Assembly (NCBI GenBank): GCA_964017045.1
Contig: OZ024799.1
Span: 32,258,236-32,322,235 of the forward strand
Direction: 5' to 3'
From: Omphiscola glabra
Taxonomy: Eukaryota > Mollusca > Gastropoda > Lymnaeidae
Length of the DNA: 64,000 nt
Positions within the stretch are counted from its first letter, which is position 1. Every line of letters begins with the position of its first letter. Made by a program: the position numbers and the translations under genes. Of the stretch, positions 55,485 to 64,000 are shown piece after piece. Below the pieces are notes generated by a model, which saw only the letters and a list, made by a program, of their open reading frames with translations, had not been told where the DNA came from and did no database searches.

Positions 55485-56060
55485 CCTTCACTGGGATATT
55501 AGGGACACAGAAAGGGTTCGACGTTTAATGTTGACATATTTACTAGGATTAATCGCCAGATAATCGGGCTAATCGACCCTTCTGCGGGTGTTAATCAGCT
55601 TCTTCTGACCGATTTATCGGCTAATTGACCTAATGTACAGGCCAATATATTTGTCTAGAAAGTATAAGTAAAAATTCCGTATTATATCTGTGATTTTATC
55701 GAATTTGTAGCCAATTGGTTTTGTCCAGGTCTCTAAGCGTGCCACCATTCGTCTATCAACTCACTATTTTTTTTTAATCCTGTTTGTGACGTCGTGAAAG
55801 TTTACACAAAGACACGGCGGACATCAAATAATAGTACAATTTTTAAAATTATCTTATATGAATTTCGTTTTTGTTCATGAGTGGCTGGCTGGTGGCAAAA
55901 TTTTTTGGACGGCTAATTGTCCTATTTTTTGTCAAGCTATTGAGCTCAAACTTGGCTTATAGAATCGTTGCCGATAACAACACAACCACCCCCCCCCACT
56001 TTTTTTTTCAAACCAATCCCCCAAAATCCATTGTTCCTGTTATTCAGGGGGAACATGAAG
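55485..56060. other. Upstream region of the RhoGEF gene
   Basis: No coding exon was recognised. A promoter or 5' UTR exon of the minus-strand gene would be expected here or further right, but no clear signal was seen. Confidence 0.35.
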
Positions 56061-56157
56061 GAACATTCCCGATAACTGCGCTAAATGAGATTCTTTTTTT
56101 TTTTTTTTTTAAATATCGCATGTGCGTTTGGTGCGTATTATTTTCTTTTGTTTTTCT

Positions 56158-57545
56158 GAAATAGTTGGTGAAATAGTTGGTGAAATAGTTGGTGAAATAG
56201 TTGGTGAAATAGTTGATGAAATAGTTGGTGAAATAGTTGGTGAAATAGTTGGTGAAATAGTTGGTGAAATAGTTGGTGAAATAGTTGGTGAAATAGTTGG
56301 TAAAATAGTTGGTGAAATAGTTGGTGAAATAGTTGGTGAAATAGTTGGTGAAATAGTTGGTGAAATAGTTGGTGAAATAGTTGGTGAAATAGTTGGTGAA
56401 ATAGTTGGTGAAATAGTTGGTGAAATAGTTGGTGAAACAGTTGGTGAAATAGTTGGTGAAATAGTTGGTGAAATAGTTGGTGAAATAGTTGGTGAAATAG
56501 TTGGTGAAATAGTTGGTGAAACAGTTGATGAAACAGTTGATGAAATAGTTGGTGAAACAGTTGATGAAATAGTTGGTGAAACAGTTGATGAAATAGTTGG
56601 TGAAACAGTTGATGAAATAGTTGGTGAAACAGTTGATGAAATAGTTGGTGAAACAGTTGGTGAAACAGTTGATGAAATAGTTGGTGAAATAGTTGGTGAA
56701 ACAGTTGATGAAATAGTTGGTGAAATAGTTGGTGAAACAGTTGGGGAAACAGTTGATGAAATAGTTGGTGAAATAGTTGGTGAAACAGTTGATGAAATAG
56801 TTGGTGAAATAGTTGGTGAAATAGTTGGTGAAATAGTTGGTGAAATAGTTGGTGAAATAGTCGGTGAAACAGTTGATGAAATAGTTGGTGAAACAGTTGG
56901 TGAAATAGTTGGTGAAATAGTTGATGAAACAGGTGATGAAATAGTTTGTGAAATAGTTGGTGAAATAGTTGGTGAAATAGTTGGTAAAACAGTTGATGAA
57001 ACAGTTGATGAAATAGTTGGTGAAATAGTTGGTGAAATAGTTGGTGAAATAGTTGGTGAAATAGTTGATAAAATAGTTGGTGAAATAGTTGGTGAAATAG
57101 TTGGTGAAATAGTTGGTGAAATAGTTGGTGAAATAGTTGATGAAACAGTTGATGAAATAGTTGATGAAATAGTTGGTGAAATAGTTGGTGAAATAGTTGG
57201 TGAAACAGTTGATGAAATAGTTGGTGAAATAGTTGGGGAAACAGTTGATGAAACAGTTGGTGAAATAGTTGGTGAAATAGTTGGTGAAATAGTTGGTGAA
57301 ACAGTTGATGAAATAGTTGGTGAAATAGTTGGGGAAACAGTTGATGAAACAGTTGGTGAAATAGTTGGTGAAATAGTTGGTGAAATAGTTGGTTAAATAG
57401 TTGGTGAAACAGTTGATGAAATAGTTGGTGAAATAGTTGGTGAAATAGTTGGTGAAATAGTTGGTGAAATAGTTGGTGAAACAGTTGGTGAAATAGTTGG
57501 TGAAATAGTTGGTGAAATAGTTGGTGAAATATTTGGTGAAATAAA
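56158..57545. repeat. 12-bp minisatellite, about 115 copies
   Basis: The unit is ATAGTTGGTGAA, with ACAGTTGATGAA variants arranged in recurring 24- and 36-bp patterns. The period of four codons keeps frames open on both strands for over 400 codons (E-I-V-G and T-N-Y-F repeats); these are artefacts. It is embedded in a dispersed element whose unexpanded relative lies at 49.6 kb. Confidence 0.97.
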
Positions 57546-58380
57546 TTCTGCTGGGTAAACGTGAAAAGATCATTAGCATATTAATATAGTTCAGGGGCGT
57601 GCAAAAAATGTGTGGTTGCGAGCCTGGGGGGAGGCACCATTTGGGACTCTTATGAAGTGTGTTAATTGTATGCATGTTTTTTTCAAATTAACCCCCCCCC
57701 CCGGGCCATTGCTTAATATTACACTTTATAAAAGATGAATACGAAGAAAATTAGGGGGTTGCTTAATTTTAATTGATCGTGTACTTTAATAGGCGTTTGT
57801 TATTTCAAAACCAATAAAAGCATGTTTATAAAAGACGTGTTTACCACGGACAGCTCTCCCAGGTGCTGCTTTACCCGTGAAACATTGCATCGGCACTTAA
57901 ATGACGACACGAATTTGACGTTAGGAGATACAGTAGCTAAAGTTTATTTTGCGGACCCTCATTCACGAAAAACACAAAACAAAAAGAATGCACATCACAC
58001 ATGTGCAATACTTAGTAAATACACGAGACCGAACATGTTCGCCCCACACCCAAAAAAAAACAACAAACGATTAGAGGGTCACCTGGGGTGGAGCTCTCCG
58101 TCCGCCACCATCTTCTTACTTCCCCGTGCCGCCGTGCCATGGCATACTTCTAGCCACGACATTGGTTGTTTCAAAGCACCTTGGCAGATGAGGGGCCTGC
58201 TTGTCATATTGGTGATAAGGGGCTTAATACCCAGGCTAGGCGCCATGCTCAAATGTTTGGGCGACCCACTAATCCAAAAAATATGAATCTTAATACACAT
58301 GTTTGTTTAGATGAGTGACGTCATTTATGGATGACCCCAAAAAAACAATAAGAGACTGCAGAAATATCAGTCAGAAAAAA
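57546..58380. other. No gene recognised
   Basis: The right flank of the dispersed element (to about 57680), then a plus-strand stretch (57822-58286) that stays open for 155 codons but shows no domain and mixed composition. I do not call it a gene. Confidence 0.4.
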
Positions 58381-58383
58381 CTC

Positions 58384-58600
58384 CACCCATCCATCCCTGT
58401 GGCGTTACAGCCCATGGAAGACTTTGGCCTACCTCACCAATTCCTTCCACTCGGACCATCTATCCCTGTGGCGCTACAGCTGATGGAAGGCCTTGGCCTA
58501 CCTCACCACTTTCTTCCACTCAGACCATCTATCCCTGTGGCGCAACAGCCCATGGAAGGCTTTATCCTACCTCACCAATTTCTTCAACTCAGACCTAGCT
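58384..58600 (-). mobile_element. LINE 3'-end remnant, 3 tandem units
   Basis: On the minus strand, three units of about 69 bp containing GTCTGAGTGGAAGAAAGTGG, AGGTAGGCCAAGGCC and GCGCCACAGGGATAGATGG. Each is the counterpart of the 23-residue unit at 60041-60385 (S-E-W-K-x-V-V-R-x-A-K). No other LINE sequence was recognised beside it. Confidence 0.75.
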
Positions 58601-59820
58601 GATGCCTTTTTTCATGCCTGGATTCCAAGCTGCTGTACATCTATTTACGCATAGTCAATTCATTTGAGCCGTTTTCCTTTGGTGTTTGGGTGGTACACCC
58701 TCTTCACTCTGTTATTTGGCAGAAAAAAAAAGTACAAATGCATACACTTTTGGCTGTATAATTTTGTCATGACATTTTTCCCCACGAAAGTAGCTTAACT
58801 TTTACCTACCTTAAGATGCAAGCGAAACAATAGTGATATTGTCACTATAAAATCTCACCAGAGGTGCACGGTGGCTCATACGATACTGATAGGGACATAA
58901 GTACGCAGAGCAATATATTTACACATCAACCAGCCAATGACAGCCTTGAAGATGGTGCAGCACGTACACTTGTAAAACTTTTGTTCAAAGCCGTAAAAAA
59001 ATATGATTTTTTAAAAACAATATTGCCAAATTATCTTCACTCCAAGTAACTAGCAGCTAATCTTTGTACGTCCTATCACGTGACGTGTGAGTGACTAGAG
59101 AGTTCCAGGTAGCTCATTGTTGAAGTTTCCACACCTATTTACAAGTTTACTTGATGCTCGTTGTGCCATTCAACCATTGATAAGGTCACGTGAATCAATC
59201 AGCTGTTCTAAAAATTACCGAAGCACTGACATTTTCTTCTGATGGATTGAAAGGCGTACCGACACAGTAACAAGAGGATGAACCTATCTTGGTATTGGGC
59301 GTCACTTGAAGATGGTGCCAAATCTTCCAAATCTGCTCTGTTTAGTCTGATGTCCTTGTGTAGATAAGATAATATTCTTTTACTGATCCAAAAATGGAAA
59401 TGTGTTTTGATTAAGTACTCACTGACGTAGGAAAGGGGGGAAGCGGAGGGAGCGGTACGCTCCAGGCGGCGCTTTTTATATTGAGGGGTGGCACTTTGGT
59501 TATCTGCGGAGTTTTTTCGTAGAAAGGTGTGGAAAATCTTAGACTAGCTGGCTACGCCACTGTACATTGTACAAAGGCCTCTTAAATATCAGCATATGAA
59601 TAAATACCCTTATCAAGATAACAATGTTTTAAAACCAGGACAATTTAAACGTAAGATATTAAATTGTTTCTTAAGCTCAAAAATCAGCCATCTTACATAA
59701 TAACAACTCATTCCTTGTGTGACAATATTATTGACTTTAATATTATTAACAAAGGATGGACATGGATGGATACAACGAACCAACCATGAATTGTACAGTT
59801 TTTATCAAGATCCCGCGATA
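58601..59820. other. No gene recognised; two exon-like stretches
   Basis: 58861-59049 (+) can read GGSYDTDRDISTQSNIFTHQ then PANDSLEDGAARTLVKLLF. 59281-59365 (+) can read SWYWASLEDGAKSSKSALFS. Both contain S-L-E-D-G-A, from a shared CTTGAAGATGGTGC. No domain or splice partner was identified. A CAGTGGCGTAGC-type hAT fragment lies at about 59421-59562. Confidence 0.3.
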
Positions 59821-59839
59821 GTAGCAGAAATTTAAAAAA

Positions 59840-60405
59840 AAGGGGGCAGACTACGCTGGGCAGGACGCTTAGAGAGAATGCCAAATGACGGAGGAGTGAA
59901 GGGGGTGCATCACTAAAACTAAAAGCCCTAGAGGAAAACGGCCCAAAGGCAGACCTGGGCTTAGCTGGATGGATCATGTGGGGAAAAAAAAGTTACAACT
60001 GGGAATCCAAGCATGGAAAAGAAAAAGCATTAGTTTGATCTGAGTGGAAGGAAGTAGTGAGGCAGGCCAAAGCCCTACATGGGCTGGAGCGCCACAGGGA
60101 TGGATGGTCTGAGTGGAAGGAAGTAGTGAGGCAGGCCAAAGCCCTACATGGGCTGGAGCGCCACAGGGATGGATGGTCTGAGTGGAAGGAAGTAGTGAGG
60201 CAGGCCAAAGCCCTACATGGGCTGGAGCGCCACAGGGATGGATGGTCTGAGTGGAAGGAAGTAGTGAGGCAGGCCAAAGCCCTACATGGGCTGGAGCGCC
60301 ACAGGGATGGATGGTCTGAGTCGAAGGAAGTAGTGAGGCAGGCCAAAGCCCTACATGGGCTGGAGCGCCACAGGGATGGATGGATTAACGTTATGAGTGA
60401 TTAAC
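59840..60405 (+). mobile_element. Non-LTR retrotransposon C-terminal remnant with 5-copy 69-bp tail
   Basis: The sequence reads, with frameshifts, LRWAGRLERMPNDG, then KRPKGRPGLSWMDHVGKKLQ and LGIQAWKR, the familiar end of LINE reverse transcriptase ORFs (R-W-x-G-H-x-x-R-M ... G-x-R-x-x-G-R-P-x-x-R-W). It is followed by five tandem copies (60041-60385) of SEWKEVVRQAKALHGLERHR then DGW. It ends in TAA at about 60402. A 5'-truncated, inactive copy. Confidence 0.82.
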
Positions 60406-61240
60406 AGCCGGGGAGCACGCTGGTAAATTGATACACATTGGGAAACGATTGGTTTTTTAATTTTTTTGCGGGTATTTACATTGAGGGTGGGTGTGATCTA
60501 TCCTAAAAATTATTTTTAGATTTACAAATGCATTTTGATTCCAATAACTATTCTTCAAGCGATTGTAGTTGTTGTTTTGTGCTGTTTTTTGTTTTGTTTT
60601 GTTACATTAATTACTTTCTCTCTTGACAAGTCCATTTATTGGTTCTTTTTATTTGGTAAACGATGAATTCCCACACCAGCAGGTGATACTGACTTCAATA
60701 GGCTTCCAATAGTTGCACTGTAGAGTAGGTTGATAATTATTTTTTTAAAGCCAAAATTGTTAAATCTAAAATTAAAAAATAATTAAATTAAAAAAATAAT
60801 TTTCCCCAGATTAATACTTAATAATAGTAATGATAAGGGCACAATTTTAGTTCTTGCCTTACGTGCCGTATGTCCTTGGTACGGCCCTGAGTGGGAGACT
60901 CTAATAATGTATGCAAATTACTAGACCTACAACTCCCTATAAATCTATGTATAGTTGACACCATACACCTTTTTAAAGATATTACGCTGGGGAATCGTTT
61001 GATGCATCGCTGGAAATTCCCGAGGACACGTCAGTAAAAAAGACAAGGCTTGAACACTTAATCTCTGCCTTTTCTTTCCATAGGCGTATGTCTTGATGCA
61101 GAGTCGTCGCGGGAGCCCTGTGACCTTTGACGCTGCAGGGGAGGGGGGGCCTCCGGTATGCAAGGGGCCCAAACTTGTGATGTGGAAAAGCCTGAACTAT
61201 CAAGTTTGAATGCAGGGTCCGAGGAGGAGCGAAATCGAGT
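60406..61240. other. No gene recognised
   Basis: AT-rich sequence, then a GC-richer block around 61100-61240. No domain or clear exon was seen. Confidence 0.4.
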
Positions 61241-61242
61241 GG

Positions 61243-61366
61243 TGGCAGACTTGAAAGGTGGCACGGCTCTGACTTGAAAGGTGGCACGGCTCTGACTTGA
61301 AAGGTGGCACGGCTCTGACTTGAAAGGTGGCACGGCTCTGACTTGAAAGGTGGCACGGCTCTGGCC
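61243..61366. repeat. 23-bp tandem repeat, about 5 copies
   Basis: The unit is ACTTGAAAGGTGGCACGGCT plus CTG. Not a gene. Confidence 0.92.
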
Positions 61367-61732
61367 TTACGTTTCAGTGTAACGGATGCTGCCAGTGAAA
61401 TGACTCCACACGACATAGAATGGAATTGCATAGTTCCACAGCAGCTTTGAGATATGTGTCCCAAGGCCAAAGAATTAATGAAAAGATGAAAGACTTTAAA
61501 AATGTCTTGGAGAGTTAACCTTAGTGTGAATGTCTTAGAAATACTCGGAGTATAAATGAATTCCAACAGAGAAACGTTTAATGCTCAACAAAAACGAATG
61601 CTTTAAGAATTTGAACGTTTTAGCTGGACTCAAGTTGCAACATAAAGAAATTAGAGCTCGTTGGTTGGCATGAACTGAAGTCTACAATTAAGTTGAAAAT
61701 CAAACTTGGACCTGCATGTCACACCTGAATCT

Positions 61733-61748
61733 TTCTCTCTCTCTCTAC

Positions 61749-61785
<37 letters not shown>

Positions 61786-61921
61786 TCTCTCTCTATCTTT
61801 CTCTCTCTCTATCTTTCTCTGTCTCTCTCTCTCTATCTTTCTCTCTCTCTATCTTTCTCTGTCTCTCTCTCTCTCTATCTATCTATCTTTCTCTCTCTCT
61901 CTCTATCTTTCTCTCTATCTT

Positions 61922-61954
<33 letters not shown>

Positions 61955-61977
61955 CTATCTTTCTCTCTCTCTGTTTA

Positions 61978-62041
<64 letters not shown>

Positions 62042-62080
62042 CTTCTCTCTCTCTCTATCTATCTATCTTTCTCTCTCTGA
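61733..62080. repeat. (CT)n / (TCTA)n microsatellite
   Basis: About 350 bp of CTCTCT tracts interrupted by ATCTATCTAT and a short (TA)n near 61935. The S-L repeat frames here are low-complexity artefacts. Confidence 0.97.
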
Positions 62081-62221
62081 AGACCAAATAATGATGTTCA
62101 TTCAATGCACATCTTATAAATCATTTTTACATTATGTGTTGCGTAGCTCGTCATTATTGAAACATCTTTAAGTGCTATTTTTTTTAAATTAATAATGTTA
62201 CATAGTTTTTATTTCTTTGTA

Positions 62222-62466
62222 CAAGTCAGTGGCGTTATAGGGGGAGGAGTTGTACAAGTCAGTGGCGTTATATGGAGGAAGGAGTTGTATAAGTCAGTGG
62301 CGCTATAGGGGGGGGGGGGGAGTTGTACATGTCAGTGGCGTTAAAGGGAGGGAGGAGTTGTACAAGTTAGTGGCGTTATAGGGGGGAGGAGTTGTAAAAG
62401 TCAGTGGTGCTATAGGGGGGGGAGGAGTTGTACAAGTCAGTGGCGTTATAGGGAGGGAGGAGGTCG
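62222..62466. repeat. About 35-bp minisatellite, 7 copies
   Basis: The unit is GTACAAGTCAGTGGCGTTAT plus AGGGGGGAGGAGTT, with G-run length variation. The CAGTGGCGTTATAGGGGG segment resembles the end of the CAGTGGCGTAGC hAT family, so the array may derive from a transposon terminus (inference). Confidence 0.9.
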
Positions 62467-62925
62467 ATAACATCATCCACCCCACATGCAGACTTCCCCT
62501 CCACCGACCGGCTCCCATTTGACCTCTGACCTTTCTAACGTTTGATTTATCAAAGCACTTCTTGGAAAGAGACAAGGGTGATTATATTATCTCCTTTGCA
62601 TTTTGCACACTGTAACTCTACCACAGTGGTTAGTTTGTGGCCTAATCGCCAGGTAGAGATTGTGTTTCTATTTATAAAATAAGATTAGAGAAATGACATT
62701 ACAGTTTATTCGAGAATCGTTGCTAGGTTTTATCAAGAATAGAAAAGTTCATAGTAAATTAGTCTTCAACATTCAGCTATTTTGATCTCTACGAGTTTTG
62801 TTGTTTAACTTCTCTGTGTAACAGGTATCATTTACAATGATAAAATTGTATCTGATAATAACTGGGTTAAAAATATCGGGACTAAATTTCACATTAAGCA
62901 TCTTTGGCCCAGGAGGTGTGACGCA

Positions 62926-63170
62926 GTGGCGTCACTAGGGTTGGTGTCACTCTGTTATGTAAAATCATAGTGTCACCCACTGACTCCCACATGGAATGAA
63001 CACTCAGAGACTGCCTGCTCCGGTGACATCCTGGCCCTTTGGCTCCGCCATGTTCTGAAAGCTCCCTGTTCTGGTTGCACCTTGCTCTTTTATTTCGATC
63101 TATCGTCAAACCGAGTCGGACGAGCACACCAGTCAAATTTGAAAATTTCCTAATGGCGTCACTCCTCACC
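62926..63170. repeat. Degenerate hAT-like repeat
   Basis: It starts CAGTGGCGTCACTAGGGTTG and contains GGTGTCAC, CTTGCTCTTTTATTT and CAAATTTGAAAA. The last features are shared with 16600-16720, so both seem to be copies of one family. The right end is uncertain. Confidence 0.5.
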
Positions 63171-63417
63171 CTACATGTGTTTTAACATCTGTCACAAAGA
63201 TACCGGTTTACATTTTCTGAGGTTGTCATTTATTTAATAGTTTCTATAGGATTATGAAAGAAGTACTTCAATTTTAATTCACCGCAAACATTATCATTAC
63301 AGCTATTCTAATCTATGCAGCTATATACGGTTTAATAGTTATTCCTTCTGTAGATGCCATGAATGTTTTGACAATTTCTGCATTAGTTCACTAAAAAGCC
63401 AGTAGTGTCTTGTTTCT

Positions 63418-63665
63418 ACAACAACACGGTATTATATATGCTATCAGACGATGTGCTAACTTCTACAACAACACTGTATTATACATGCTGTCAGACGATG
63501 TGCTAACTTCTACAACACGGTATTATACATGCTATCAGACGATGTGCTAACTTCTACAACAACGCGGTATTATACATGCTGTCAGACGATGTGCTAACTT
63601 CTACAACACTGTATTGTACATGCTGTCAGGCGATGTGCTAACTTCTACAACAACACGGTATTGTA
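63418..63665. repeat. About 47-bp minisatellite, 5-6 copies
   Basis: The unit contains CTTCTACAACAACACGGTAT, TATACATGCTATCAGACGAT and GTGCTAA. Its last unit is split by the SPIN-like element at 63679. Confidence 0.93.
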
Positions 63666-63678
63666 CATGTTGTTAGAC

Positions 63679-63875
63679 CAGTGGTTCTCAACCTTCCTTT
63701 TGCCACGACCCTTTAATAGAGTTCCTCATGTCGTGGCGACCCCCAACCACAAAATTATTTGTATTGCTACTTCATAACTGTAGAGTATATGTGTTTTCCG
63801 ATGGTCTTAGGCGCCCCCTGGGAAAGAGTCATTCGACCCCCAAAGGGGTCGCGACCCACAGGTTGAGAACCGCTG
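63679..63875. mobile_element. SPIN-like hAT MITE, copy 4
   Basis: A 197-bp element starting CAGTGGTTCTCAACCTTCC and ending CAGGTTGAGAACCGCTG, with a perfect 8-bp duplication TGTTAGAC (63671-63678 and 63876-63883). It contains CGACCCCCAAAGGGGTCGCG. It is inserted within a unit of the adjacent minisatellite. Confidence 0.96.
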
Positions 63876-64000
63876 TGTTAGACGATGTGCTAACAACCAA
63901 AACATGATTTTATCCTAGAATAACCGACAGTATCGTTGGAGATGCCACCACGCTAACCGCAAGAACGATATCCCGATTAGGCAGGGTACTCGGCTACAGG

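Noticed and set aside
56044..57675. Very long open frames on both strands (T-N-Y-F and E-I-V-G repeats)
   Set aside because: They follow from a 12-bp tandem array with no stop in any unit; no start context, domain or splice structure.
57822..58286. 154-codon plus-strand open frame
   Set aside because: No recognisable domain, no splice partner, and a minus-strand frame overlaps it. Kept only as an unassigned stretch.
58861..59365. Possible paired exons sharing S-L-E-D-G-A
   Set aside because: The shared part is only about 14 bp of DNA; no domain, weak splice context.
61058..61566. Minus-strand frames of 90-194 codons
   Set aside because: Driven by a 23-bp tandem repeat and a GC-rich block; no domain.
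61706..62171. Long Ser/Leu-rich open frames
   Set aside because: A CT/TCTA microsatellite; no real protein character.

Overview
The window is animal nuclear DNA: AT-rich, with small exons, GT..AG introns, and many minisatellites and small DNA transposons. It looks molluscan, most likely a freshwater pulmonate snail. Two things point that way: a neuroglian (L1-family) gene, and four copies of a hAT element closely resembling SPIN (SPACE INVADERS), a family reported from tetrapods, a triatomine bug and the pond snail Lymnaea. The species is inferred, not shown.

Region 1 (1-33.7 kb, + strand) carries the 3' two thirds of a neuroglian-like cell-adhesion gene. Fifteen exons from 1293 to 31046 join in one unbroken frame of 769 codons: the last Ig domain, five fibronectin III domains, a frame-neutral juxtamembrane cassette exon, one membrane span, and a cytoplasmic tail with the FIGQY ankyrin-binding motif. 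The five upstream Ig domains lie before the window. Its introns hold minisatellites, a hAT element with TIRs and TSD (5338-5809), a piggyBac-like element (8460-9308), SPIN copies and MITEs.

Region 2 (33.7-40.9 kb) is intergenic between two convergent genes. No gene was recognised there.

Region 3 (40.9-55.5 kb, - strand) carries a RhoGEF gene of SAM-like / acidic linker / DH / PH / FYVE-like zinc-finger type. Twelve exons were placed by splice sites and domain match. Three joins are unresolved: the exon for the DH conserved region 3 was not found, one PH exon ends in an in-frame TGA, and the last exon has a one-base frameshift in an A9 run. The gene may be decayed, or the assembly may be faulty. 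At five exon boundaries the splice site itself lies inside a tandem array whose units copy the exon edge and/or the splice site. This is the most unusual pattern in the window.

Region 4 (55.5-64 kb) has no recognised gene. It holds a 1.4-kb 12-bp minisatellite grown inside a dispersed element (an unexpanded relative lies at 49.6 kb), two LINE 3'-end remnants whose 69-bp coding tail is tandemly repeated, more minisatellites, and a SPIN copy inserted in an array.

All coordinates were worked out by hand from the sequence. Array boundaries and copy counts are approximate.
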